This document shows positions 18,524-28,800 of a DNA stretch of 64,000 nt, in pieces (position 1 is the first letter of the stretch; each line of letters opens with the position of its first letter). The position numbers were made by a program, and so were the translations under genes. Source of the stretch: an uncultured Paraprevotella sp. (GTDB lineage: Bacteria > Bacteroidota > Bacteroidia > Bacteroidales > Bacteroidaceae); NCBI GenBank assembly GCA_944321525.1, contig CALULQ010000017.1, positions 1-64,000 on the forward strand. Direction: 5' to 3'. The notes under the pieces are model-generated. The model was not told where the DNA came from and did not search any database. It was given only the letters and a program-made list of their open reading frames with translations.

Positions 18524-18819
18524 TCATCGCCCGCCCGTCAGCCCATCCAGCCCCCGGCGTCCGGGAAGGGACGGCACGACTTGCGCGAAGCATGGCGCCC
18601 GGAACATGACACCCAAGAACAGCCCTGCGGCCGGCCGGTGAAAAGTGCCCGCACCACGAAAAACGAAACCGACTTATCCATCATGGCGAAAGGGGGAAAG
18701 GACGACGGCACTCAACGGCGAGCCTCCCAGAAAGAAGCATGCGCCAAGACAGCCGGCAGGAGAGAGGGAAGCACCGGAATGCAAAAAAGCCGCCAAGCGG
18801 AATTTACTTCCCGTTTTTA

Positions 18820-18850
18820 TTGCAGGTGAATGAAAAATCGACTATTTTTG
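18820..18850 (+). promoter_or_regulatory. Promoter of frr
   Basis: TTG at 18820-18822 and TATTTTTG at 18843-18850 lie 20 bases apart and fit the Bacteroidota -33/-7 pattern. The -7 box ends 50 bases before the frr ATG. Confidence 0.55.
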
Positions 18851-18900
18851 TTTCCCAAACAATTACAATACCTAAGTACACAATTAACAACAAGAAGAAA

Positions 18901-19461
18901 ATGGCAGATTCAAAGACAATCCTTGGCGAAGCACAAGAGAAAATGGATATGGCAGTGATGTACCTGGACGACGCTTTGGCGCACATCCGGGCCGGGAAGG
19001 CCGACATCCGGCTGCTCGACGGCATACGGGTGGACTCCTACGGGATGATGGTGCCCATCAACAACGTGGCCGCCGTGAACACGCCGGACGCACGCACCAT
19101 CGCCATCAAGCCGTGGGACAAAAACATGTTCCGCCCCATCGAGAAGGCAATCATCGACTCCGAACTGGGCATCATGCCGGAAAACAACGGCGAAATCATA
19201 CGCATCGGCATCCCGCCCTTGACAGAGGAACGCCGCAAACAACTGGCCAAGCAATGCAAGGGTGAGTGCGAGAACGCCAAGGTGAGCGTGCGCAACACGC
19301 GGCGCGACGCCATCGACGCGCTCAAGAAAGCCGTGAAAGACGGCATGGCCGAAGACGAACAGAAGGACGCCGAAGCCAAACTGCAGAAAGTGCACGACAA
19401 GTTCATCAAGCAGATCGACGACTTGTACGCAGCCAAAGACAAAGAAATCATGACCGTCTGA
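18901..19461 (+). CDS. frr: Ribosome recycling factor
   Basis: RRF, with EF-G, splits the post-termination ribosome. The 186-residue protein is of standard length. It has [30 protein letters not shown] (residues 27-56) and the basic [28 protein letters not shown] segment (residues 111-138). Its stop codon overlaps the rsgA start (TGATG, 19459-19463), so the two genes are translationally coupled. Confidence 0.96.
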   Translation: MADSKTILGEAQEKMDMAVMYLDDALAHIRAGKADIRLLDGIRVDSYGMMVPINNVAAVNTPDARTIAIKPWDKNMFRPIEKAIIDSELGIMPENNGEIIRIGIPPLTEERRKQLAKQCKGECENAKVSVRNTRRDAIDALKKAVKDGMAEDEQKDAEAKLQKVHDKFIKQIDDLYAAKDKEIMTV

Positions 19462-20393
19462 TGCGAGGCCTGGTCATCCGCAATACAGGAAGTTGGTACG
19501 TCGTCCGCACGGACGACGGCCAACTTGTACAATGCAAAATCAAAGGCAACTTCCGCCTCAAAGGCATACGGAGCACCAACCCGGTGGCCGTGGGCGACTA
19601 TGTGCAAATCGCGCCCAACGCGGAAGGCACGGCCTTCATCACCGACATCGAAGACCGTCGGAACTACATCATCCGCAAGTCGTCCAACCTTTCCAAGCAA
19701 AGCCACATCCTGGCAGCCAACGTAGACCAGGTCTGCCTCATCGTCACCGTGGCCCATCCCGAAACTTCCACCACCTTCATCGACCGCTTCTTGGCTTCGG
19801 CCGAGGCCTACCGCGTGCCGGTCGTCCTCGTGTTCAACAAAACCGACTGCTACACGCCGGACGAGACACGCTACATGGAAGGCATGATGTACCTCTACGA
19901 CACCATCGGCTACACCTGCCTGGCCTGCTCCGCACTGGAGGACACGGGCATCGACGCCCTGCGCGCCGCACTGAAAGACCAGACCACCCTCTTCTCGGGC
20001 CACTCCGGCGTGGGAAAGTCCACCTTGCTCAACGCCCTGATTCCCGGCCTCGAGGCCAAGACGGCCGACATCTCGGCCGCACACGACACGGGCATGCACA
20101 CCACGACCTTCAGCGAAATGTTCGACCTGCCCGGCGGCGGACAGGTCATCGACACGCCGGGCATCAAGGGCTTCGGCACGTTCGACTTCAAGAAGGAAGA
20201 AGTGGCTCACTATTTCCGCGAAATCTTTGCCGAATCGGCCAACTGCAAATACGGCGACTGCACCCACACGCACGAGCCGGGCTGCGCCGTGCGCCGCGCC
20301 GTGGAGGAACACCTCATCAGCGAGAGCCGCTACGCCTCCTACCTCAACATGCTGAAAGACCCCGACGAAACAAAATACCGACAAGCCTATTAA
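19461..20393 (+). CDS. rsgA: Small ribosomal subunit biogenesis GTPase RsgA
   Basis: RsgA is a circularly permuted GTPase that checks late 30S assembly. The 310-residue protein has an N-terminal OB fold ([30 protein letters not shown]). The GTPase motifs come in permuted order: NKTD (G4) near residue 120, then the P-loop [14 protein letters not shown] near residue 180, then DTPGIKGF (G3). The C-terminal zinc knuckle is [14 protein letters not shown]. It starts inside the frr stop codon. Confidence 0.96.
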   Translation: MRGLVIRNTGSWYVVRTDDGQLVQCKIKGNFRLKGIRSTNPVAVGDYVQIAPNAEGTAFITDIEDRRNYIIRKSSNLSKQSHILAANVDQVCLIVTVAHPETSTTFIDRFLASAEAYRVPVVLVFNKTDCYTPDETRYMEGMMYLYDTIGYTCLACSALEDTGIDALRAALKDQTTLFSGHSGVGKSTLLNALIPGLEAKTADISAAHDTGMHTTTFSEMFDLPGGGQVIDTPGIKGFGTFDFKKEEVAHYFREIFAESANCKYGDCTHTHEPGCAVRRAVEEHLISESRYASYLNMLKDPDETKYRQAY

Positions 20394-20416
20394 CCCCTTA
20401 ACCCACCGACTCCCAC

Positions 20417-20881
20417 ATGGACATTCTCCTCATCACCCTTCTGTTCCTGTTCTGCGCCCTCCTGCTGGCCATCGAACTGTTCATCCTGCCCGGCACGAGC
20501 ATCGCCGGCATAGCCGCGGGCTGCTGCCTCGTGGGCGCCAACTACCTCGTCTTCGACCGCTTCGGCATCATGGTCGGCTTGTGGGTGCTGGCCGCCTCGC
20601 TGGTGTGCTGCTGCCTCATCGGCTGGTGGATGCTGCGCTCCAAGACGCTGGAGAAGTATTCGCTCCACAAAAGCATCGACTCCACCGCCGCCACGCCTGA
20701 ACAGCTCTCGGTGAAGCCGGGCGACGAAGGAGTGGCCACCACCCGGCTGGCCCTCATCGGCAACGCCGACATCCACGGCAAGACCGTGGAAGTGAAGTCG
20801 GCCGACGGATTCCTGGACGAAGGCACCCCCATCGTGGTGGTGCGCGTGGACGAGGCACAGGTGTTGGTCAAAAGACGCTAA
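20417..20881 (+). CDS. NfeD-like membrane protein
   Basis: The 154-residue protein has hydrophobic helices at about residues 3-22, 26-46 and 48-70 and a C-terminal OB-fold-like domain (VKPGDEGVATTRLALIGNADIHGKTVEVKSADGFLDEGTPIVVVRVDEAQVLVKR). Short NfeD proteins lacking the protease domain are usually encoded next to a flotillin, as here (floA begins 30 bases later). They are thought to act together in membrane microdomains. Confidence 0.9.
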   Translation: MDILLITLLFLFCALLLAIELFILPGTSIAGIAAGCCLVGANYLVFDRFGIMVGLWVLAASLVCCCLIGWWMLRSKTLEKYSLHKSIDSTAATPEQLSVKPGDEGVATTRLALIGNADIHGKTVEVKSADGFLDEGTPIVVVRVDEAQVLVKRR

Positions 20882-20911
20882 CCAGTATTCACCCTAAATT
20901 CTTTCAACTTT

Positions 20912-21907
20912 ATGGAAACAACATTTCTTTTCCCCGCCCTGCTCGTCGTAGTGGTGGTGGTCTGCCTGGGCATTTTCTTCCACTTCGTGCCCTTCTTCCT
21001 CTGGCTCAACGCCAAGGTTTCGGGCGTGCACATCTCGCTCATCCAGCTATTCCTGATGCGCCTGCGCAACGTGCCGCCCACCATCATCGTGGAAAGCCTC
21101 ATCGAGGCGCACAAGGCCGGCCTGAAGACCATCACCCGCGACAACTTGGAAGCCCACTACATGACGGGCGGCCACGTGCAGCGCGTGGTGCATGCCCTCG
21201 TTTCGGCCGCCAAGGCCAACATCGACCTGTCGTTCGAGAAGGCCACGGCCATCGACCTGGCCGGACGCGACGTGTTCGAGGCCGTGCAGACCTCCGTGAA
21301 CCCCAAGGTGATAGACACCCCGCCCGTGGCCGCTGTGGCCAAGAACGGCATCCAACTGATCACGAAGGCGCGCGTCACCGTGCGGGCCAACATCCACCAA
21401 CTGGTGGGCGGCGCCGGCGAGGACACCATCCTGGCCCGCGTGGGCGAAGGCATCGTCTCGTCCATCGGTTCGGCCGAGAGCCACGAGCAGGTGCTCGAAA
21501 ACCCCGACTCCATCTCCAAACTGGTGCTCCGCAAGGGACTGGACGCCGGAACGGCCTTTGAAATCCTCTCCATCGACATCGCCGACATCGACGTGGGCAA
21601 GAACATCGGCGCCACGCTCCAGATGGACCAGGCCAACGCCGACAAGAACATCGCGCAGGCCAAGGCCGAGGAGCGCCGCGCCATGGCCATCGCCGCCGAA
21701 CAGGAAATGAAAGCCAAGGCGCAGGAAGCACGCGCCGAGGTGATACAGGCCGAGGCCGAAGTGCCCAAGGCGCTCGCACAGGCCCTGCGCGACGGCCACA
21801 TGGGATTCATGGACTACTACCGCCTGGAGAACCTGAAGGGCGACACGAACATGAGGGAGAACATCGGCAACCTGACCAAAGGGGACATCAAGGATGTCCT
21901 GAAATAA
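20912..21907 (+). CDS. floA: Flotillin-like protein FloA (UPF0365/YqfA family)
   Basis: FloA is an SPFH-domain protein of membrane microdomains. The 331-residue protein has an N-terminal membrane hairpin (residues 4-24), the SPFH/band-7 domain ([38 protein letters not shown] onward) and the long Ala/Glu-rich coiled coil ([45 protein letters not shown], about residues 231-275) typical of flotillins. Length and order match the family. It closes the nfeD-floA pair and is followed by a strong hairpin terminator. Confidence 0.95.
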   Translation: METTFLFPALLVVVVVVCLGIFFHFVPFFLWLNAKVSGVHISLIQLFLMRLRNVPPTIIVESLIEAHKAGLKTITRDNLEAHYMTGGHVQRVVHALVSAAKANIDLSFEKATAIDLAGRDVFEAVQTSVNPKVIDTPPVAAVAKNGIQLITKARVTVRANIHQLVGGAGEDTILARVGEGIVSSIGSAESHEQVLENPDSISKLVLRKGLDAGTAFEILSIDIADIDVGKNIGATLQMDQANADKNIAQAKAEERRAMAIAAEQEMKAKAQEARAEVIQAEAEVPKALAQALRDGHMGFMDYYRLENLKGDTNMRENIGNLTKGDIKDVLK

Positions 21908-21980
21908 GACAAAGACGCACAAGCCGCAGGGCGGCATTCCCCGCAAAGGGATGCCGTTCCGGCGACTTGGGGAACGATAG

Positions 21981-22025
21981 AAAATGGAAGCGCACCGCGG
22001 CATGTCCGCGGTGCGCTTCCATTTT
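21981..22025. terminator. Strong bidirectional terminator after floA
   Basis: A perfect 20-bp inverted repeat has arms at 21981-22000 (AAAATGGAAGCGCACCGCGG) and 22006-22025 around a 5-base loop, with T runs on both sides. It separates the converging floA and GH2 genes. The base string GAACGATAGAAAA directly before it also precedes the hairpin at 8849. Confidence 0.88.
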
Positions 22026-22136
22026 TGTTGCCTCACGAAATCTTTCCACCCTCCACCGCGGGACACCGCACCGCGCTCCGCGAAAAGGGAGGGCGACAGG
22101 CGCTCCGCCCGGAAAAGACGTGCGGAAGGCGGAAGC

Positions 22137-22198
22137 GTACTCTGCGGTCAGTACTCGAGTACTTGCCGCAGAGTACTCGAGTGCCGACCGCAAAGTAC
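22137..22198 (-). repeat. 62-bp nested palindromic intergenic element, copy 3
   Basis: Full-length 62-bp minus-oriented copy. Outer arms GTACTTTGCGG and CCGCAGAGTAC enclose two AGTACTCGAGTACT-type palindromes separated by CTGCGGCA. It lies between converging floA and the GH2 gene in a 356-bp gap that otherwise holds only the terminator at 21981-22025. Confidence 0.88.
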
Positions 22199-22263
22199 TG
22201 CACGGGGCCGCGCGCAGGCGGCCGCGCCGGACTGCCGCAGGGAGCAGCGCGCCCGGCGAACGC

Positions 22264-24090
22264 CTAATCGCCGTCCAGCGAACGGACCAGCCGTTCGTTG
22301 GCCTTGCGCACCGCCTCAGCGTCCACCTTCAGCCGCTTGCGGTCGTAGGTCAGCAGACCGTTCACCTCCACCTCCACGTCCGTGGTCTGGGTGTAGACGG
22401 AAGCCGAGAAGCCGCGCCCGACCAAGTCGAGCAACTGCCCGGAATATTTCACGTATTCGGCGGTCACCTCCTCGGGCGACTTGAACTGCACGTAACCCCA
22501 GTTGCGCTCGGGTTCCCACAGATGCCCCTCCAAGGCCAGGCCTATGCCGCCATACTCGCCAAGGACGGTGGCCCGCTGGGCGTCGTAGAGGTAAAGCTCG
22601 GGCTGCGGATAGTTGTGCAGGTCCAGCATGTCGCCGCAGGTGTAGTGGTTGCCCCCGCTGGCCGGATTCACCAGCCGGGTGGGGTCGTGCTTCTTGGTCC
22701 AGGCAGCGATTTCCGGGGTCTTGAACTGCCCCCAGGCCTCGTTGAAAGGCACCCACGTGCCGATGCACGGATAGTTGTAGAGGGCGTCCATGATTTCCCG
22801 CCACTCCTTGCGGTAGGTGGCTTCGGAGAAGTCCGAGCGCCGCAGGTCCGTGCCCGTGAAATACTGGCGGTTCTGCCATTCGGGGTTTCGGTCACCGCTG
22901 GGCATGTCCTGCCACACGATGATGCCCAGTTGGTCGCAATACGTGTACCAGCGTGCGGGTTCCACCTTGATGTGCTTGCGAATCATGTTGAAGCCCAGCT
23001 CCTTTGTCTTCTGTATGTCGAACAGCAGGGCCTCGTCGGTGGGGGCCGTGTAGAGCCCGTCGGGCCACCAGCCTTGGTCGAGCGTGCCGGCCTGGAAGAG
23101 CGGTTTGTTGTTCAGGGCCAGGCGCACGATGCCGTCCTTTCCGCGCAGGGTGGAGAATTTCCTCATCGCGGCGTAGCTCTCCACTTGGTCGTACACCTTC
23201 CCGTCGCCGTCGGAAAGCGTCACCTCCAGTTTGTAGAGGAAAGGACTGTCGGGCGACCAGAGCTTCACGCCCTGCGGCATGTGGAGCTCCACGGGCTGCC
23301 GGCGTATGCTTTTCCCCTGCGCCACCACGTCGTCGCCGTCGCAGACCTTCACCTCCACCAGCGAGGCCTCACCGCCGCTCAGCGCCGGCACCACCGTCAG
23401 CGTGTTCCGGTCGATGTCGGGCGTGATTTTCAGCCCTTCGATGTGGCACGGCTCCACCGGCTCCATCCACACCGTCTGCCAGATGCCGGTGACGGGCGTG
23501 TACCAGATGCCGCCCGGCCGCTCCACCTGCTTCCCGCGGGGCTGCGGCCCTTGGTCGGTGGGGTCCCACACCTTGACGGCCACTTCGTTGCTGCCCCGCA
23601 TGTCCAGCGCCTCCGTGACGTCGAACGAGAAAGGCGTGAAACCGCCGGTGTGCGTGCCCACCTTGATGCCGTTGACCCAGACATCCGCCTGCCAGTCCAC
23701 CGCCCCGAAGTGGAGCATCACCTGCTTGCCCCGCCACGCCGAGGGCAGCTTAAAACTGCGGGCGTACCATAACTCATTCTCCGCGCCCACCCGCCGGGCC
23801 ACGCCGGACAAAGAGGATTCCGCCGCAAAGGGCACCAGGATTTTTCCCTCGAACCGCTCCGGGCGTGCCTGTCCGCGCGGCACGATGGCATAGTCCCACA
23901 AGCCGTTCAGCGACTGCCAGTCGTCCCGCTGCAGGATGGGGCGGGGATACTCCGGCAAGACATTTTCCGGATTCACCTGCTCCGCCCATGGCGTGCGAAT
24001 CTTGTCGCCCGCAGGTTTCCACTGCGCGAAGCCTTGCAGGAACATGCACGCCGCGCACAACAAAATGCAACTTCTTCTCACATTCATCAT
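22264..24090 (-). CDS. Glycoside hydrolase family 2 protein (secreted beta-glycosidase)
   Basis: The 608-residue protein has a signal peptide (SCILLCAACMFLQGFAQ). The GH2 order follows: sugar-binding jelly roll (residues 40-200; DWQSLNGLWDYAIVPRG, VMLHFGAVDWQADVWVNG), an immunoglobulin-like domain and a TIM barrel. The acid/base Glu is in WVPFNEAWGQF near residue 448, and the nucleophile Glu is probably in VLGEYGGIGL near residue 510. Relatives act as beta-galactosidase, beta-glucuronidase or beta-arabinosidase; the substrate cannot be told. It lies 32 bases behind the GH51 gene in one operon, suggesting work on arabinose-containing plant glycans. Confidence 0.88.
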   Translation of the reverse strand: MMNVRRSCILLCAACMFLQGFAQWKPAGDKIRTPWAEQVNPENVLPEYPRPILQRDDWQSLNGLWDYAIVPRGQARPERFEGKILVPFAAESSLSGVARRVGAENELWYARSFKLPSAWRGKQVMLHFGAVDWQADVWVNGIKVGTHTGGFTPFSFDVTEALDMRGSNEVAVKVWDPTDQGPQPRGKQVERPGGIWYTPVTGIWQTVWMEPVEPCHIEGLKITPDIDRNTLTVVPALSGGEASLVEVKVCDGDDVVAQGKSIRRQPVELHMPQGVKLWSPDSPFLYKLEVTLSDGDGKVYDQVESYAAMRKFSTLRGKDGIVRLALNNKPLFQAGTLDQGWWPDGLYTAPTDEALLFDIQKTKELGFNMIRKHIKVEPARWYTYCDQLGIIVWQDMPSGDRNPEWQNRQYFTGTDLRRSDFSEATYRKEWREIMDALYNYPCIGTWVPFNEAWGQFKTPEIAAWTKKHDPTRLVNPASGGNHYTCGDMLDLHNYPQPELYLYDAQRATVLGEYGGIGLALEGHLWEPERNWGYVQFKSPEEVTAEYVKYSGQLLDLVGRGFSASVYTQTTDVEVEVNGLLTYDRKRLKVDAEAVRKANERLVRSLDGD

Positions 24091-24122
24091 AACTATCTGC
24101 TATTTTAAAATACACAATCTCC

Positions 24123-25682
24123 TTATTCCACAAACAACACCGTCAGCGAATGGGGCGGCAAGGCCACCTTCCCGTCCTTCACCGCAAAGTCGCGCTCACG
24201 GGGCACCACGCGGTCTTCGGCCCCCACCTCGTTGAAGTCGTCGGGCGAACTGCCGCTCAGCACCATGCCGCGGAGCTTGCGCTTGGGTTTGATGCCCATC
24301 CCGTCGAAGTCCAGCGACACCAGACGCTCCGCCGCCGGGTCTTTGTTCACGATGGCGCAAGCGTAGCGCGTGCGCTCCTTGTCGGCCGTCAGCACCACGT
24401 CGAGCACGCCCACCGAGCGGTCGCCCAGCGCCAGGCGCTCGGCTGCGACGGACACCGGCACCATGCAGTCCTCCAACAAATTGGTGTACATCCAGAACAC
24501 ATGATAGGTGGTACGCTTCACGATGCCGTCGGGATGCACGAAAATGGGGCCACGCGTGTTGACCACCGGGGCGAAACAAGCAATGTCCACCACGTCGGAA
24601 TGGCGCAGGCAGGCGTTCAGGAAGCAGGCCGAGAAGAGGGCGTCGGCCATGGTGTAGGTCTTCGCAATGTCATTCTTGCGACGGGCCTCGAGGTCGAAGC
24701 CGCGGCGCAAGTCGCCATGCCAGGGATGATGCCAGTTGCGCAGGTTCCATTCGTCGTAGGCTATCTTGATTCTCCCGCCACCGAAACCGGCTTCGTCGAG
24801 AATGCCAATCGTGCGGCGGATGTCCAGCTCGGGCGCCTCGGTCTTCATCATGCACTCCAGATAAGGCGCGGGATTGTTGACGTGGAAGAGCGGGTCCCAG
24901 TAGCCATGTATGGCCACGTAGTCCAGATAAGGGCCGGCCGCCTGCAACAGGGGCATCGTCCAGTTCTTGTCGGACGTGGCGGCCGCGAAAAGTTTGGCGT
25001 CCTTGGTCACGCTGCGCATCAGTTTGGCCGACTCCCTCACCAGCGGCCCCCACTCCTGCACCGTGCGTGCGCCCAACTCGTGTGCGCCCCAGTTTTCGTT
25101 GCCCACGCTCCAATACTTCACGTTGTGCGGCTCGGGATAACCGTTCGCCATGCGCATGCGGCCATACTTCCCCACCGTCAGGTTGCAATATTCCACCCAG
25201 TCGCTCATCTCCTCGGGCGTTCCCGTACCGGCGTTGGTGCAGATGTAGGGCTCGCACCCCACCTTGCGGCACCACTTGACGAACTCGTCCGTACCGAACG
25301 TGTTGGGGTCCTCCACCTGCCACGTCTTGTCATACGCCGGCGTGCGCTCCTTTCCCACTCCGTCCAGCCAGTGGTAGGTGGAAGCGAAGCACCCTCCGGG
25401 CCAGCGCACGATGGACGTCTTGATGTCCTTCAACGCCTCAATCACGTCGGTGCGGAACCCGTCCTCGTCGGCAAACTTCGAGCCGGGGTCATAAATGCCT
25501 CCATACACCTGATTGTCGAAATGCTCCACGAACTGTCCGAAAATCATCTTGCTGTATTCCACTTCCGGTGCACCGGGCACCAGCGTGACAGAACTTTGTG
25601 CCTGTCCCAACGCCGCCAGATGCCCTGTTGCCAACATGGCGCAGAAGCCCGCCACTCTCACATACTTTCTACTTCTCATCAT
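24123..25682 (-). CDS. Alpha-L-arabinofuranosidase, GH51 (secreted, 519 residues)
   Basis: GH51 enzymes release terminal L-arabinofuranose from arabinan and arabinoxylan with retention. The protein has a signal peptide (residues 1-28), then KMIFGQFVEHFDNQVYGGIYDPGS, SIVRWPGGCFASTYHWLDGVG and YWSVGNENWGAHEL with the acid/base Glu near residue 196. The nucleophile is in KIAYDEWNLRNW near residue 308. The C-terminal beta domain ends in LPPHSLTVLFVE. It is the first gene of an operon with the GH2 enzyme. Upstream are a good -7 box and a direct-repeat operator shared with the gene behind it. Confidence 0.92.
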   Translation of the reverse strand: MMRSRKYVRVAGFCAMLATGHLAALGQAQSSVTLVPGAPEVEYSKMIFGQFVEHFDNQVYGGIYDPGSKFADEDGFRTDVIEALKDIKTSIVRWPGGCFASTYHWLDGVGKERTPAYDKTWQVEDPNTFGTDEFVKWCRKVGCEPYICTNAGTGTPEEMSDWVEYCNLTVGKYGRMRMANGYPEPHNVKYWSVGNENWGAHELGARTVQEWGPLVRESAKLMRSVTKDAKLFAAATSDKNWTMPLLQAAGPYLDYVAIHGYWDPLFHVNNPAPYLECMMKTEAPELDIRRTIGILDEAGFGGGRIKIAYDEWNLRNWHHPWHGDLRRGFDLEARRKNDIAKTYTMADALFSACFLNACLRHSDVVDIACFAPVVNTRGPIFVHPDGIVKRTTYHVFWMYTNLLEDCMVPVSVAAERLALGDRSVGVLDVVLTADKERTRYACAIVNKDPAAERLVSLDFDGMGIKPKRKLRGMVLSGSSPDDFNEVGAEDRVVPRERDFAVKDGKVALPPHSLTVLFVE

Positions 25683-25723
25683 ATTGATACTTTTTTTCAG
25701 GTTTACCGATTAAAATTATATGG

Positions 25724-25731
25724 CAAAGTTA
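25724..25731 (-). promoter_or_regulatory. -7 box of the GH51-GH2 operon
   Basis: TAACTTTG on the minus strand matches TAnnTTTG exactly. It lies 42 bases before the GH51 ATG. No TTTG is present at -33; the operator described next occupies that place, as expected of an activator-dependent promoter. Confidence 0.7.
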
Positions 25732-25750
25732 ATGCAATCCACCATAAACC

Positions 25751-25779
25751 AGGTGGACATTTGTCTTTTTTAAGTGGAC
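25751..25779 (-). promoter_or_regulatory. Candidate HTCS operator, site 1 (direct repeat, 21-bp period)
   Basis: On the plus strand AGGTGGAC (25751-25758) and AAGTGGAC (25772-25779) form direct repeats exactly 21 bp apart, two helical turns, with a T-rich middle. The same arrangement occurs at 29550-29578. Its first base is 27 bp beyond the first plus-strand base of the -7 box, the same as in the second site. AraC-type regulators such as the HTCS encoded at 29663 typically bind such direct repeats. Confidence 0.7.
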
Positions 25780-25798
25780 AAACATACTGTTTCCAAAA

Positions 25799-25830
25799 GG
25801 GAAACGGCCTTTTCACAAAGACCGTTCCCC
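25799..25830 (-). terminator. Terminator after the 1212-residue gene
   Basis: GGGAAACGGCCTTT and its near-complement AAAGACCGTTCCC form a hairpin about 30 bases after the stop codon of the minus-strand gene, followed by CCTTTTGG on that strand. The T run is weak. Confidence 0.5.
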
Positions 25831-25859
25831 CTCATTGATTGCTTTGAATAAGGAACATG

Positions 25860-28800
25860 CTATCTAATCAATATTTTCGTCACGCTCCGTCTTCCGTCGC
25901 TCCATCGTTCCACCTTAATATAGAATCCCGGGCGCGAAGGTTCATCCACGCGCATGCCATTCAGCCCATACCATGCAATGTCCACCAAAGAAGCCGTCCC
26001 GTCCTCCGGAGACCTTATGCCGTCCGGCATGTCTTCCGGTCTGTTTTCCTCGCCGTCACCATAATAGTGAAGCCTGAAGTCGTCGAAACAAGCCCAGTCG
26101 CCAGCTATCAGCGCACTCTTTCTGACGCCCACGCGCACCGTCTCACCTTCTTTCACTTGGAAATAGAAACCATCTTCATACTCCCCATCCTCGAAGGCCA
26201 AATGCCCGGCAAGCATGCTGTTGACCACGCAATGGTAGTTATTGGGCGAACCAGGGAACAAAGAATCAGGCATCACAAAGTCTGCAGCCTCATATTTGTC
26301 TGGCTTTTCCACCTCGCAAATGGACATCAAAGGTTTCGCGAAGACCGTGCTTTCCGTGCGGACATAGGCTTCCGCATTCAAGGCCTCCGTCCCGTCGCGA
26401 TGCGCCAAAGCCGCCAAGAACATGTCACCGGCACGGTAATATCCATTGTAGTCCAACCGGTAATACCCCGGATTCAGGCCATACAACGTCTGACTGATGT
26501 CGAAACTTGCATTGTTGTAGAACTCATACACCAGTTCGTTGGCCATAGTAGTTCCTCCATTGAACACAATATTCCATCCATCATTGGAACTCACATATTC
26601 ACCGTCTTCGTCCTGTTTCTGGAAGTCGGGATTGCCCAGCAAACCCGTCACCTCAACCGGTGTCTCAACAGAAGCAAAAGATACGTCCATGGCATTCTGC
26701 ACCATCCGCCCGTAAGCCAGACTGATTTCCGCGATGTACCTGCGAACCTCATCAGCCACAGGCGGCACATCCATGTCCAACAAGTTCAACACCCCTACGA
26801 CCAGTTCTTCCAACTCATCATATTCGTCCATTCCGCCATATTGGTCGTATGCCCCGGAAGTCAGTCCGCCTTCATGGCAAGAAAGCAGCGAGTCCAAGCT
26901 TAAGACCAGACGGCAAGAAGCATCGTAGGCTCCTATCGCTTCCTGCAAGTTCTCCACCGCGACCATGCACGCCTCTTTCTCCAATGCAGACACGTTGGCA
27001 ATGGACTCCACCGCGTCCGTTATGGCTTCGGCCAAACCGGCCTCGGCTTCGGCCGTAGCCAGCCGACCGTCGTTCCATACTCCCTCGGCTTGGGATATAT
27101 AAGTTTCCACCATGGACGCCAGTCCGCTCAGGTCATCCGCACCCAAATATTTGATGCTAAAATTGTCAAAGCATGTCCAATAGCCAAACAACGCGCTGTT
27201 GGCCGGCATCTTCACCCCGACACGCAACACCCCATCGGCATTCACGTAACAAACCAGCGTATCCCTGAAAAGCCCGTCGGCGAAAGCCGCCGCGGCACTG
27301 GCACGACTGTCAACGGCCCATTTCCCGACATACTCCGGCATATTGGGCGTGTCCAGCTGTACATAAACCATGCCGCTCCCCGTCTGGGGCTCGTCGAACA
27401 CATGGGTATAGACGTGCTGCAATTTCTTCAATGCGTCATTCCCGTACAAATAAGACAAAACATTATTCGTTCCATCGCCCTCCAGACCATACGCATTCAT
27501 GCACGTGGCATTGTCAGCTGGCCGATAGAGCGCATTGGCCGACACCTCGTAGGTGCCTTCCGGGAGTCCCGTCAATACTTGGTAAACATCGGTGGGACTG
27601 TTGTACACCTCACAAACGCCGTCAAGCACCAGCACATTGGCACCCTGCCATCCGCCGACATTTGCATCGTCCGAACAATCATGATTCCCCAACAGTCCGG
27701 CAAACTCGTCGGTCTCACCGTTCTCCAACGCCTTCATCACCTCTTCGCGGAAAATCCTGTCCGCCCAAATCCGCACACTATCTATGTCTGCAGGGTCAAA
27801 CGTGCGGTCATCATAACTGTCCATCAGCTCCGAAATGAAATCGTCCAGCCCGACCAAGTCCAGATTCTCATAAGGCGGATTCCAGTAAGCATTCGCTTCA
27901 TCGTAGGCGAATTGCCACAAGCGCTCATACACTTCCATGTCGCCCTCCAGTTTGCCCATGGCATCATTCAAGCCATGGAAAGCCGCCAGCAGCGAATCTT
28001 CCGGAATCGACAGGTCGGCCACCGCGCCTTGCAATGCGTCTATGGCCCGGACAATCTCCAACTTGATATTCTGACTGAAGGCCCGGTTTTCGGCTTCGTA
28101 TGCATCCAGTTCCGCTTGTGCGTCCATGGCACGTTCCTGCAACATCTCGCGAATGCCTTCCGCATCGCCGCCATTCCCCAAATACTCCAGACTGAAATTA
28201 TCCACTCCCGACCAGTTTGAATTGGCACCAATCACGCGCATCCCTATAGTCGCTTCCCCGCCGGCCACGGAAAATTCCAGGCTGTATGGGGCGGCATAAG
28301 CGGCACCATCCGGCGAAGGGACATCAGCCTCCACCCGAACTTCCTCTCCCAAGCTCTTGGCCACAAGGAAACGGCCTTCCGGGCCACTCACACCGGCCTC
28401 TGCGTCCGCCATCACGTTCGTCAAGATATAAGCCGTCAACCGATATTTCCCGTCGGGGATTCCATGCAGCTCTTGCGTGATGGACCAATCCGGCTGGTTG
28501 CCCGAGGGAACCCACCGTTCAAAGAACCCGACAAAGGGCGTACCGTCCGACGAAGGTTGCGACGCACCTTGGTATTGAAAGTTATCCTGCCCTTCCACTG
28601 GGTCACGGCTCATTGTCCATCCGTCCGCATTCCCATTAAAAGACGGATTATAGATCAAATGCGTTACGTCCATGGGATTTTGTTCTGAAGCCATAGCATA
28701 TTTGAAGCCGGAAATATCGTCCGCCAAGTCTTGTACGGCCTGCTCCACCGCTGCGGGAGAAACGTCATGGCTTTCATACAATGTTTGATAAGAGGCATAA

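Larger units (their letters stand above)
18452..18900. other. Gene-free stretch between pyrH and frr
   Basis: The first part holds the pyrH terminator (18474-18523). The last part holds the frr promoter (TTG at 18820-18822, TATTTTTG at 18843-18850). The roughly 300 bases between have only short open frames without any family likeness, and I see no repeat copy in them. Confidence 0.6.
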
